Origin: Winogradskyella vincentii
GTDB lineage: Bacteria > Bacteroidota > Bacteroidia > Flavobacteriales > Flavobacteriaceae
Length of the DNA: 35,476 bases
Reading direction: 5' to 3'
Assembly (NCBI RefSeq): GCF_020166345.1
Contig: NZ_JAIUJS010000013.1
Span: 1 to 35,476 of the forward strand
A program made the position numbers and the translations under genes. Positions 8,073 through 15,216 of this stretch are shown piece by piece. The first letter of the stretch is position 1. The number at the start of each line of letters is the position of its first letter. The notes under the pieces were generated by a model. It worked only from the letters and a program-made list of their open reading frames with translations, ran no database searches and was not told the DNA's origin.

Positions 8073-9383
8073 CTAACTAACTGCCGCTAATTCCATTAAA
8101 ATTGTACAACCAATTGCCGCTATTGTACCAACAGCATAGCCAAATACAGCTAGTAAAACTCCCACTGTAGCTAAGGATGGATGAAAAGCCGAAGCAACAA
8201 TTGGAGCAGAGGCTGCACCTCCAACATTTGCTTGGCTTCCTACGGCAAGGAAGAAATAGGGTGCTTTAATCAACTTAGCTACAAGTATTAAAAGTAACGC
8301 ATGAATGGTCATCCAAACCACACCAATTGTAATTAACCAGCCATTTTCAAAAATTAAAGTCAAGTCCATCTTCATTCCTATTGTGGCAACTAATATATAT
8401 ATGAAAACGCTTCCAAATTTGCTTGCTCCAGCACCTTCGAAATTCCTGGCCTTAGTATAAGATAACAGAATAGCTATTATTGTGGCGATGCTAATCATCC
8501 AAAAGAATTTAGATCCTAAGAATGTGAATACATTTCTAGTTGTAACAGATTCAATTCCTGATACTAAATTCTCAAAAAGTGGAGCTAGATAACCAGCACA
8601 TAAATGTGATATACTCACTGTGCCAAAAGCGATAGTACATATAATCATTAGGTCTGTTAAAGATGGGTTCCGTTTAACTTTCTCGGAAAATAATGTCACT
8701 TTTTCCTTTAATGTTTCGATCGCCGCGGTATCTGCTTTTAACCATTTGTTTATTCTATTTCGTTTGCCAATGCCAATTAAAATTATGGCCATCCAAATAT
8801 TGGCAACCACAATATCAACAAACACCATTCCTCCGTATTTGGCTTGGTTGTAACCATAAATCTCTAACATTGCTGTTTGGTTTGCGCCACCACCAATCCA
8901 ACTACCGGCAAGTGTTGAAAGTCCTCTCCATACGGCATCAGGACCAACTCCTCCAACTGCATCCGGTGCTACAGTGGCAATTAGTAAAATTGCAATTGGA
9001 CCACCAATGATTATGCCTATGGTACCGGTGAAAAACATTACCAAAGCCCTCCATCCAAGGTTGAATACTGCCTTTAAGTCAATGCTTAATGTCATTAGAA
9101 CCAAGGCTGCAGGTAGCAAATATCGGCTGGCAACATAATATAAATTAGTGCTATGTTCTATTTCTTCTCCCGTTTCAGAAACTGTTGTCCATTCAGGAGC
9201 AATGAGGCCAGCTGTTGTTAACACAGCTGGTAGCATATAAGCCATAAAAAGACCAGGTACAATTTTATAGAATTTAGGCCAGAATCCTGTTTTTATAGAT
9301 TCCGTGATAAAAACAAAACCTAATGCTAACATTAGGAGTCCAAATACAATAGTATCGTCTGTAAAAATTGGAGAAGTGTCCAT
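8073..9383 (-). CDS. DUF819 family integral membrane protein
   Basis: The product has 436 residues, mostly hydrophobic, with about ten or more membrane segments. GSWIGGGANQTAMLEIYG and the C-terminal VGSQANVGGAASAPIVASAFHP are the two glycine-rich signatures of the DUF819 (YjcL-like) family. The duplicated GG-A-N pattern suggests an inverted-repeat transporter fold with the two motifs at the substrate site, but the substrate is not known. An exact -7 box (TATTTTTG on the minus strand) lies upstream. A 12-bp palindrome overlaps the expected -33 region. Confidence 0.88.
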   Translation of the reverse strand: MDTSPIFTDDTIVFGLLMLALGFVFITESIKTGFWPKFYKIVPGLFMAYMLPAVLTTAGLIAPEWTTVSETGEEIEHSTNLYYVASRYLLPAALVLMTLSIDLKAVFNLGWRALVMFFTGTIGIIIGGPIAILLIATVAPDAVGGVGPDAVWRGLSTLAGSWIGGGANQTAMLEIYGYNQAKYGGMVFVDIVVANIWMAIILIGIGKRNRINKWLKADTAAIETLKEKVTLFSEKVKRNPSLTDLMIICTIAFGTVSISHLCAGYLAPLFENLVSGIESVTTRNVFTFLGSKFFWMISIATIIAILLSYTKARNFEGAGASKFGSVFIYILVATIGMKMDLTLIFENGWLITIGVVWMTIHALLLILVAKLIKAPYFFLAVGSQANVGGAASAPIVASAFHPSLATVGVLLAVFGYAVGTIAAIGCTILMELAAVS

Positions 9384-9410
9384 AATTGAGTTTTAATTAA
9401 TTGCAAAATA

Positions 9411-9418
9411 CAAAAATA
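9411..9418 (-). promoter_or_regulatory. -7 promoter box of the DUF819 gene
   Basis: On the minus strand this reads TATTTTTG, an exact TAnnTTTG match, 27 bases before the ATG at 9383. Confidence 0.55.
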
Positions 9419-9435
9419 AAATACTAAATAGAGTG

Positions 9436-9447
9436 GCTATTAATAGC
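9436..9447. promoter_or_regulatory. Possible operator upstream of the DUF819 gene
   Basis: GCTATTAATAGC is a perfect 12-bp palindrome about 18 bases upstream of the DUF819 -7 box, where the -33 element should be. This placement fits a repressor site, but no regulator can be named. Confidence 0.3.
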
Positions 9448-9472
9448 GGTGTTTTTACTATAAATTAAGTAA

Positions 9473-11665
9473 TTAGATATTAAGCCAATAGGTAAGTTTT
9501 AGATTTATAGATCTTGTTTTTGGTGCAAATACATTGTCTACAAAATAGTTATCATTATAAACCAAAAATAAATCTGATAGCGGAGCAAATCTCCATTGCA
9601 ATCTAGTATTAACACTAAAATTATCTTGTTGGTTATTGTATTGCAAAAATGTTGCCCAGAAAAGATTTTTATTGAAGGTGATATCAATCCTAGGACCAAT
9701 TAACCAAAGTTTTGCATCAGAATATGGATTTGGTAGGTTAATGTTGTTATAATTCAACTGAATGGATGTAGAAAAGTAAGGTTGTATTCTATAATTGAGA
9801 TTTGCATTTAATGTGAAAATATTTCCGTTAAAGAATTGACCGAATGATGGGTTAATTGAAAAATTAAATATTTTTCTTCTGTCTGATCGATAACTAGCAC
9901 CAATTGTAGTGGCATAATAATCTCCAATGGGTAATGGTGTGGCATCCTCAACTCCTGTAGGTTCAAATTCATCATACAAATGAATAAATCTATTAAACAT
10001 TTCGAAATTAAGATTTGCCGTATTTTGTAGTGATCCTTCCCAACGGCTAATAATAGTATAGTCCGAATTTTCAAAATTTAGTTCTGGCCTCCAAATAAAA
10101 ATGGGAGTAATTGAAAAACTGTGTTTTTGTAATGGCCCTTTCTTTGGCCAAAAGTTACGTGTAAATTGAGGGTTTATTTTAAAAATGTCTGTACGTCTAA
10201 TAAAACCAAGGTCTGATCTAAAATTATCACCAACAAACAATCCGCTCAATCTTATATTATAATTTCTTGAATTGTATTCTGTTGAAGCACCAAATGAGAG
10301 GTCATTACTATTTACATTGGGAGAAAAAGATTTATGAAAATAGTACTTACCAGTCCATGTGTTATCTTCTGATGCAAGTCTATAGTCAATACCAAATACC
10401 CTATTATATCGATCATCAGAAGAGGTGAAATCGTAATCTTTAGTTGCCTGTTTGTTGATAAACATGAGGCTGATATTTGACCTTTTGAATAATTTATATT
10501 GAGCAGTAATTAAGGCATTATTTGTAGTTGCGATTTCATTAGTTTTATCCTCTGCGGTTTGCATATTTAAAATCCCAATTCGCATATTATTGTTTAACTT
10601 ACCGCTTAGCCTTACACCCGCAATAATATCATTTTCGATATTGTTTCCATCTAAATCAGTAGCAATACCGATACGGCGCGAAAAGAAGGGGTTGGAATCT
10701 CTTGCATTACCAAAGTCATTAAACAAGTCACTGTTTTCAATGAAGAATTGCCTACGTTCTGGTAGAGAAACTTCAAAGCGTGTTAAGTTTGTTACTTGCT
10801 GATCTACTTCTACCTGTGAGAAATCAGGATTTATAGTTAAATCTAAGTTTAGACTGTTATTAATGGTCATTTTTACATCTCCGCCATATTTAAAATCTGA
10901 TGATGAAGGTGTGTCAGATTCATAGTCTTTTCCTACTAATTCATTAACGTACGGTATTATGGAAATGGGTGATTTGGATTTGCCCAAAGGTTTTTCAAAA
11001 ATCATATCACCCATAAATGCTAAGTTGAAAATAAACTGGTTTTGAGGAATTCTCACCCAGGTGTTATTCTCATTGTCTTGAGTATCAAAATGGTAACTAT
11101 TAAATCGCCACTTTGTTTCACCTTCTCTATATTTGAAAGCTGAAAGCGGAATGATCCACTCTGAAATGTAGTGATCGTCATGGGCTACGGTTTCGTTTCT
11201 CCATTTTGTATCCCAAGCCATATTAAAACCTCTAAGTTCAGTACCACCTCCAGATAAGAGCATTTCACGTTGCACACCTTCGGGATTTGAGCCAAAAATA
11301 AACGCATTGGTTCCATCATTAAATGTGTCAAATAAGAGTGTGATATTATCGCTCCCACCAGCTCTAAAATCACGTCTTAGAGAAGGTACTATAAACTCAT
11401 TTCCAGGAGCGTTGACTCTAATGCCGATATAGAGGTTGGTATCGTCAAAAAGCATTTTGATCACTGGTTGTTGCTTGGCTTGTAATGAATCCGTTGGAAA
11501 ATAATTCCAAAAGTCGGTTGCAGGTTTAGCCTTACTCCATGATGATTCATTCAATTGACCATCTAAAATTATGGACTCAGAAATATATTTTACTTCGAAA
11601 GATTTTGTTTGTGCCATCATCAAGGATGATGTACAAAGCAATATAAATTTGAGTAAGCTTTTCAA
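9473..11665 (-). CDS. DUF5916 outer-membrane protein with carbohydrate-binding family 9-like domain
   Basis: The product has 730 residues. A signal peptide (MKSLLKFILLCTSSLMMAQ) is followed by a CBM9-like beta sandwich at about residues 22-210 (ILDGQLNESSWSKAKPATDF, LYIGIRVNAP, DNITLLFDTFNDG). The remaining 500 residues fit DUF5916: VEVDQQVTNLTRFEVSLPER, FFIENSDLFNDFG and FFSRRIG, then alternating strands to the C-terminal LKLTYWLNI, as in an outer-membrane barrel. Substrate and activity are unknown; database hits to this family are often labelled hydrolase without evidence. It has its own -7 box in the 54-base gap after the Arc-type gene. Confidence 0.9.
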   Translation of the reverse strand: MKSLLKFILLCTSSLMMAQTKSFEVKYISESIILDGQLNESSWSKAKPATDFWNYFPTDSLQAKQQPVIKMLFDDTNLYIGIRVNAPGNEFIVPSLRRDFRAGGSDNITLLFDTFNDGTNAFIFGSNPEGVQREMLLSGGGTELRGFNMAWDTKWRNETVAHDDHYISEWIIPLSAFKYREGETKWRFNSYHFDTQDNENNTWVRIPQNQFIFNLAFMGDMIFEKPLGKSKSPISIIPYVNELVGKDYESDTPSSSDFKYGGDVKMTINNSLNLDLTINPDFSQVEVDQQVTNLTRFEVSLPERRQFFIENSDLFNDFGNARDSNPFFSRRIGIATDLDGNNIENDIIAGVRLSGKLNNNMRIGILNMQTAEDKTNEIATTNNALITAQYKLFKRSNISLMFINKQATKDYDFTSSDDRYNRVFGIDYRLASEDNTWTGKYYFHKSFSPNVNSNDLSFGASTEYNSRNYNIRLSGLFVGDNFRSDLGFIRRTDIFKINPQFTRNFWPKKGPLQKHSFSITPIFIWRPELNFENSDYTIISRWEGSLQNTANLNFEMFNRFIHLYDEFEPTGVEDATPLPIGDYYATTIGASYRSDRRKIFNFSINPSFGQFFNGNIFTLNANLNYRIQPYFSTSIQLNYNNINLPNPYSDAKLWLIGPRIDITFNKNLFWATFLQYNNQQDNFSVNTRLQWRFAPLSDLFLVYNDNYFVDNVFAPKTRSINLKLTYWLNI

Positions 11666-11686
11666 TTAAGATTGGTTAGTGTGAAC

Positions 11687-11694
11687 CAAAAATA
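11687..11694 (-). promoter_or_regulatory. -7 promoter box of the DUF5916 gene
   Basis: On the minus strand this reads TATTTTTG, an exact TAnnTTTG match, 21 bases before the ATG at 11665. Confidence 0.55.
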
Positions 11695-11719
11695 ATAGAA
11701 TTATTAATTTATTAAAGAA

Positions 11720-11902
11720 TTAACAATCAGAGCTTGTGGTTTTTTTTGATGATTTAGGTTGTCTTTTGTTTTCCTTAAGGTATTGCATTAGCATCCATTC
11801 TATCTGTCCATTGGTACTTCTAAATTCATCAGAAGCCCATTTTTCAATAGCTTTAAGCATATCTTCATTGATTCTCAGTGCAAATGCTTTTTTCTTAGCC
11901 AT
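11720..11902 (-). CDS. Arc-type ribbon-helix-helix DNA-binding protein
   Basis: The product has 60 residues. KAFALRINEDMLKAIEKWA, then STNGQIEWMLMQYL, is the beta strand-helix-helix pattern of the Arc/MetJ superfamily, with the basic strand expected to lie in the DNA major groove. A short Lys/Ser-rich tail follows. Such proteins bind operators as dimers and usually repress their own operon, so autoregulation of the SPFH cassette is a reasonable inference. It is the last gene of that cassette and overlaps the previous gene by eight bases. No toxin-like partner is seen, so I do not call it an antitoxin. Confidence 0.85.
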   Translation of the reverse strand: MAKKKAFALRINEDMLKAIEKWASDEFRSTNGQIEWMLMQYLKENKRQPKSSKKTTSSDC

Positions 11903-12410
11903 TTTCTACTTTTTTAATCTTTGATTTATATGTTGCTAATATATTCTTGGTATCATTCTCTTTCTGTGTACCTATTAAAAGCTTCTTTCCGTTTTTTAAT
12001 TCAAGTTGTATACCAATATCACCAGAAACATTGATGGCAACGCCTTTGGATTTTTTCCATAATGCACCACCTTTTAAACCCCAGCCACCATATTCATTTA
12101 GGGCATCATATTTTCTAACATATGCTTCCGTAATTTCATTCCATTGAATGCGTCGATACTTTATATGAAATGGAAAAAATTTATAATGAATACCATATTC
12201 GTCTATTCTAGTAGAAAGTTTAAAAAGAAATATAATTCCTGAAGCAATAATTAGTATTCCGATAATTATTAAAAACTCAGTCGTTGTAAAACTATCAGGA
12301 TTCTTTAAATAGGTTCCGACTATAATACCAAGAGGGACCAGCATACTAACTATTATTAGTATGATGATCCATAATTGGTTAAATCTTTGTTCTTCTTTAA
12401 AAATTCGCAT
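11895..12410 (-). CDS. Membrane protein with a PH-like C-terminal domain
   Basis: The product has 171 residues. Two membrane segments occur at about residues 13-33 and 44-63. A soluble beta-rich domain follows (IDEYGIHYKFFPFHIKYRRI, WNEITEAYVRKY, IQLELKNGKKLLIGT), resembling bacterial PH-like domains. The motif YGGWGLKGG, then VAINVSGDIGIQLELKNGKKL, is characteristic of this uncharacterised group. Its start codon overlaps the stop of the DUF4177 gene (TAATG), indicating translational coupling, and its end overlaps the Arc-type gene. No enzymatic residues are apparent. Confidence 0.78.
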   Translation of the reverse strand: MRIFKEEQRFNQLWIIILIIVSMLVPLGIIVGTYLKNPDSFTTTEFLIIIGILIIASGIIFLFKLSTRIDEYGIHYKFFPFHIKYRRIQWNEITEAYVRKYDALNEYGGWGLKGGALWKKSKGVAINVSGDIGIQLELKNGKKLLIGTQKENDTKNILATYKSKIKKVENG

Positions 12411-12568
12411 TATCTGTTTTTATCACGTTCTAATACTACACTCATGAAACCTTGGCCAATGAAATTGACGCTCCAGCCTTCTCTGGCATATTGATTTAAA
12501 ATGTCTTCAAAATTCTGCAAGCGATTTCTAAACCCTAGTTTAGGCTGTATAACTTTGTATTCTTTCAT
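12410..12568 (-). CDS. DUF4177-like small protein
   Basis: This short gene encodes 52 residues starting MKEYKVIQPKLGFRN and including LNQYAREGWSVNFIGQG. The order Tyr-Lys-Val strand, helix ending in an E-G-W turn, then a strand fits the small DUF4177 fold. It is too short to stand out as an open frame, but it fills the gap between its neighbours exactly. The ATG is two bases after the glycine-zipper gene stop, and its TAA overlaps the next ATG. Function unknown; the tight packing argues that it is translated. Confidence 0.8.
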   Translation of the reverse strand: MKEYKVIQPKLGFRNRLQNFEDILNQYAREGWSVNFIGQGFMSVVLERDKNR

Positions 12569-12570
12569 TA

Positions 12571-12753
12571 TTATTCTTTGGTTTTATCTTCATTAAAAAC
12601 TACAAAAGCTACTATAACTCCTATTAACATACCTATAACTGAACCATAAACAACTCCCATGGCTACATTATTTATAACCGCGCCAATGGTAGTGCCTATA
12701 CTTGTTCCCAAGGCACTACCTATTGCAATACTGTATATCTGTTTATTATTCAT
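12571..12753 (-). CDS. Glycine-zipper membrane protein
   Basis: The product has 60 residues from the ATG at 12753 (MNNKQIYSIAIGSALG), which lies two bases after the SPFH stop. A longer frame to 12810 would overlap the SPFH gene and is rejected. Repeated small residues at four-residue spacing (GSALGTSIGTTIGAV, then GVVYGSVIGMLIGVIV) mark a glycine zipper with two membrane helices and a short acidic-basic tail. Such proteins oligomerise in membranes. It may interact with the SPFH protein, but this is inference from the operon only. Confidence 0.8.
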   Translation of the reverse strand: MNNKQIYSIAIGSALGTSIGTTIGAVINNVAMGVVYGSVIGMLIGVIVAFVVFNEDKTKE

Positions 12754-12755
12754 AA

Positions 12756-13616
12756 TTAATGACTTAATGTACCTGTGTTTACTACTGGAGATGCATCTTT
12801 GTCTCCACAAAGTACCACCATTAAGTTGCTTACCATTGCTGCTTTGCGCTCCTCATCTAGTTCTACAACTTCATTTTTATTTAATTCCTCTATGGCCATT
12901 TCTACCATGCTAACTGCTCCTTCTACAATTTTATGTCTTGCAGCAACAATTGCAGTGGCTTGCTGACGTTTAAGCATTGCGTTGGCAATCTCTTGAGCAT
13001 ATGCTAAATATCCAATTCGTGCTTCCAGAACTTCTATACCTGCTATTGACAATCTTTCGTCAATTTCTTTTTCTAGTGCATTGCTTACCTCATTTACACT
13101 AGATCTAAGAGTAATATCTTCGTCATGTCCTTCATCAGCGAAGTTGTCATAAGGGTACATACTTGCTAGTTTACGCACAGCTGCATCTGTCTGTACACGA
13201 ACAAAATTTTCGTAGTTGTCTACATCGAATGCGGCTTTATATGTGTTTTGTACACGCCAAACCAATATAGTACTTATCATTACTGGGTTTCCTAGCTTGT
13301 CATTAACTTTTAATCGTTCACTGTCAAAGTTACTAGCCCTTAAAGAAATCTTCTTTTTTGTATAGAATGGGTTTACCCAATAAAAACCATTTTTCTTAAC
13401 TGTACCTACATATTTTCCAAACAATAGCAATACTCTAGACCCATTTGGTTGTACCATTATAAAGCCAAAGGCCAATAAAAGTGAGATTACTACACCGAAG
13501 GCTGGCCAACCGGTTTTAGTAATTGGGAATAGCGCTATGCTTCCAAAAAACAGGATTAGAAATATAAACAGCATTAAATAGCCATTAGCTGGAACAATTA
13601 TTTTTTCTTCTTTCAT
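12756..13616 (-). CDS. SPFH/band 7 domain membrane protein
   Basis: The product has 286 residues. Two N-terminal membrane segments (about 12-32 and 36-55) precede a band 7 domain ([54 protein letters not shown]). A helical C-terminal part follows, with [19 protein letters not shown], typical of prohibitin/stomatin-like oligomerisation. SPFH proteins form large ring or cage scaffolds in the membrane that organise partner proteins. It heads a five-gene operon with gaps of only two bases or overlaps. Upstream on the minus strand, TATCTTTA (13686-13679) is a near match to the -7 box, with repeated TGATAT elements next to it. Confidence 0.92.
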   Translation of the reverse strand: MKEEKIIVPANGYLMLFIFLILFFGSIALFPITKTGWPAFGVVISLLLAFGFIMVQPNGSRVLLLFGKYVGTVKKNGFYWVNPFYTKKKISLRASNFDSERLKVNDKLGNPVMISTILVWRVQNTYKAAFDVDNYENFVRVQTDAAVRKLASMYPYDNFADEGHDEDITLRSSVNEVSNALEKEIDERLSIAGIEVLEARIGYLAYAQEIANAMLKRQQATAIVAARHKIVEGAVSMVEMAIEELNKNEVVELDEERKAAMVSNLMVVLCGDKDASPVVNTGTLSH

Positions 13617-13657
13617 GATTTAAAAATTTAACTGGTTAATCATTTAATTTAATTTAA

Positions 13658-13686
13658 TATGATATTAAAATGATATCATAAAGATA
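13658..13686 (-). promoter_or_regulatory. Probable promoter/operator region of the SPFH cassette
   Basis: TATCTTTA on the minus strand (13686-13679) fits TAnnTTT(A). Beside it, ATGATAT occurs twice (one copy within the palindrome TGATATCA at 13671-13678). The repeats are plausible half-sites for the Arc-type protein of the operon, which is inference only. Confidence 0.35.
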
Positions 13687-13756
13687 TAATTTATTTCATT
13701 AGTATGCAAATGAAATATTTTGTTACACCGCATTTATTAAAATTTTAAAATAAAGT

Positions 13757-13773
13757 TTGGCACGAGGTTTGTT
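13757..13773 (+). promoter_or_regulatory. Sigma-54 (RpoN) promoter
   Basis: TTGGCACGAGGTTTGTT matches the RpoN consensus YTGGCACGRNNNTTGCW at every defined position but one (GC is GT at -12), with exact -24/-12 spacing. Start of transcription is predicted at about 13784. Downstream lies a short structured unit ending in a terminator. No RpoN or enhancer-binding protein gene lies in the window. Confidence 0.72.
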
Positions 13774-13783
13774 ATATATAAAA

Positions 13784-13892
13784 TGTAATGTTTCAAACGA
13801 GAGTTACTCAACGTAACACTACTTCAAAATCGTTACATTACAATTTGGTTGGTTAGTTAGTAAAAAAGCATCTCAGTAATGAGATGCTTTTT
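13784..13892 (+). ncRNA. Predicted short sigma-54-dependent transcript, possibly a regulatory RNA
   Basis: From the predicted start to the terminator the transcript would be about 109 nt. TGTAATGT (13784-13791) pairs with ACATTACA (13835-13842), closing a domain that holds a small hairpin GTTAC-TCAAC-GTAAC (13803-13817). A single-stranded stretch rich in GGTTAGTTAG follows, then the terminator hairpin. The same transcript contains a 22-codon ORF. It does not match any RNA family I can name. Confidence 0.5.
13788..13856 (+). CDS. Putative 22-residue microprotein on the sigma-54 transcript
   Basis: The ORF begins ATG at the fifth base of the predicted transcript and reads MFQTRVTQRN, then TTSKSLHYNLVG, before TAG. 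It is basic, without acidic residues and without a membrane segment. A nearly leaderless start suits Bacteroidota translation. However, the start codon lies inside an 8-bp stem and such a short ORF could be chance. Coding is therefore uncertain, and the transcript may act only as RNA. Confidence 0.3.
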   Translation: MFQTRVTQRNTTSKSLHYNLVG

Positions 13893-13893
13893 T
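13862..13893. terminator. Bidirectional terminator
   Basis: GCATCTC and GAGATGC pair around AGTAAT, flanked by As before and six Ts after, extending the stem. It ends the sigma-54 transcript on the plus strand and the alpha/beta hydrolase gene (stop at 13916) on the minus strand. Confidence 0.88.
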
Positions 13894-13915
13894 AATTGCC
13901 GATAATTGGGTTTGG

Positions 13916-14848
13916 TTAAGATTTAATAAAGTTTGTAATGTTCTCAATTAGGGTAGGTGAAATTTCTCTAAATGATTCATTGTAGGACTTAGAGTTTTCT
14001 AGGTCATCTCCTTCTATTTCAAAAAGTACATGATTCATCTTTTCTATTATTACCAGATTAGAGTTATCGTTGGCTTGTTTCAATAATTCGGCTTCTTTTA
14101 CTGATACTTGAAGATCTTTAGTACCATTTACTACAAGTACAGGACAGTCTAGTGCTTCAATTATTTCCGTAGGGTTGTAAGCCATCCAGCTTATCATAAA
14201 GGGTTGAATATCCTTACTGAACATTGAGGATAATGCTACAGGATAGTCATTTGTAGTTTTCCCAGCTTTTAAAATTGATACAACCTTCTCAGTATCTTCT
14301 TTAAACATAGGTGCTGTATTGTTAACTTGTTCTATAATAACATCACCAATATTTTGACCGGCTCCGGCCAAAGAAACAAATCCATTAACCTTGTCTTGTG
14401 ATGCAATCATACCAACTAAGCTACCTTGACTATGACCAATAACATATATTTCTGAAAACTGATTGCTCGTTTTAAAATGAGTAATGACATCAGACGCGTC
14501 ATTTATAAAATCATCAAACTTTATATTGTTATCTACATTTCCCTGTCTTATTTGCTTAACTATACGTTTATCATATCTGAAGGTTGCAATACCGTTGTAG
14601 GTTAATCCTTCAGCAAGTTTTTTTAAGGAGTTGTTTTTAAGAAAGTTTTGATTTCCATTTCTATCTGTAGGTCCTGATCCCGCGATTATGATTGCCAATT
14701 TGTTAGTTTCATTTTGTTTAGGAACTAAAAGTGTTCCATCAATCCATTTAGTGATTGAAACTTCCCTTGATAAAAATGTATTTTCTACATTTTGTGAAAA
14801 ACACAAATTTGAAAATAAAATTAGAAGTATATAAATCTGTGGTTTCAT
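13916..14848 (-). CDS. Secreted alpha/beta hydrolase
   Basis: The product has 310 residues with a signal peptide (MKPQIYILLILFSNLCFSQ). The alpha/beta-hydrolase triad is visible: Ser140 in the nucleophile elbow GHSQGS, Asp245 in NGTKDLQV and His273 in MNHVLFE. The oxyanion region is IIAGSGPTDRNGN. The GSGPTDRNGN motif is typical of a group of bacterial periplasmic esterase/peptidase-like hydrolases. The substrate cannot be told. It is monocistronic. TAACTTTA on the minus strand (14872-14865) is a possible -7 box, and a striking palindrome lies about 115 bases upstream. Confidence 0.88.
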   Translation of the reverse strand: MKPQIYILLILFSNLCFSQNVENTFLSREVSITKWIDGTLLVPKQNETNKLAIIIAGSGPTDRNGNQNFLKNNSLKKLAEGLTYNGIATFRYDKRIVKQIRQGNVDNNIKFDDFINDASDVITHFKTSNQFSEIYVIGHSQGSLVGMIASQDKVNGFVSLAGAGQNIGDVIIEQVNNTAPMFKEDTEKVVSILKAGKTTNDYPVALSSMFSKDIQPFMISWMAYNPTEIIEALDCPVLVVNGTKDLQVSVKEAELLKQANDNSNLVIIEKMNHVLFEIEGDDLENSKSYNESFREISPTLIENITNFIKS

Positions 14849-14961
14849 ATTAATTTTTAAAATCTAAAGTTAATTATTAAAGATTTCTATGTCTAAAATT
14901 AAAACAAATATTAGTTGGTTTTAGTATTTAGTTCTATCATTTTAATCAATTTTATAATTGT

Positions 14962-14990
14962 ATTTCATCGATGAAATGCATAATTTCATC
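14962..14990. promoter_or_regulatory. Possible regulator-binding site with three half-sites
   Basis: ATTTCATCGATGAAAT is a perfect 16-bp palindrome (14962-14977). Five bases later the half-site ATTTCATC recurs (14983-14990). The arrangement of an inverted pair plus one direct copy is like a multi-dimer operator. It lies about 115 bases upstream of the alpha/beta hydrolase start. Confidence 0.4.
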
Positions 14991-15182
14991 TTTAAATGTT
15001 AAAATTATATGTAATACATCGATTAAATATGTTTTTAGGCGTCAAAATTAAATCCTAATTCTATATTTGAAGTGTACTAAAATTTAGTTTTTAGTTCAAT
15101 GGATTAATTAATTAATATTTGCATTATGTTATGTTGACTTAGAGACCCTAAATCTACTTACATAATAAAAAAAGCAAATTAG

Positions 15183-15216
15183 AAAAACCGGGTTTGAGGG
15201 AACCCGGTTTTTTGTT
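15183..15216. terminator. Terminator at the end of the AlkB gene
   Basis: AAACCGGGTT and AACCCGGTTT form a 10-bp stem with a TGAGGG loop, with As and Ts on the two sides. It abuts the AlkB stop (15219-15217) on the minus strand and could work in both directions. Confidence 0.85.

Larger units (their letters stand above)
14849..15216. other. Non-coding region upstream of the alpha/beta hydrolase
   Basis: No credible gene is seen in these 368 bases. It holds the hydrolase promoter near 14865-14872, a three-half-site palindrome at 14962-14990, a weak imperfect stem (ATTATGT 15123-15129 with ACATAAT 15160-15166) enclosing TTAG-AGACC-CTAA, and the terminator at 15183-15216. The stem could be part of a small RNA, but no good promoter supports that. 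Confidence 0.5.

Noticed and set aside
8693..9010. Open frame of 105 codons on the plus strand
   Set aside because: It lies wholly antisense to the well-supported DUF819 gene, has no family resemblance and its composition mirrors that gene.
11720..11902. Antitoxin of a toxin-antitoxin module
   Set aside because: The ribbon-helix-helix fold would suit, but no adjacent gene resembles a known toxin and the partner operon encodes membrane proteins.
12754..12810. Longer start for the glycine-zipper protein
   Set aside because: It would overlap the end of the SPFH gene by 55 bases. The ATG at 12753 sits two bases after that stop and leads straight into the membrane helix.
15100..15122. Second sigma-54 promoter (TGG followed by TTTGC)
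   Set aside because: The distance between the GG and GC elements is 20 bases rather than 12 and the CAC is missing.
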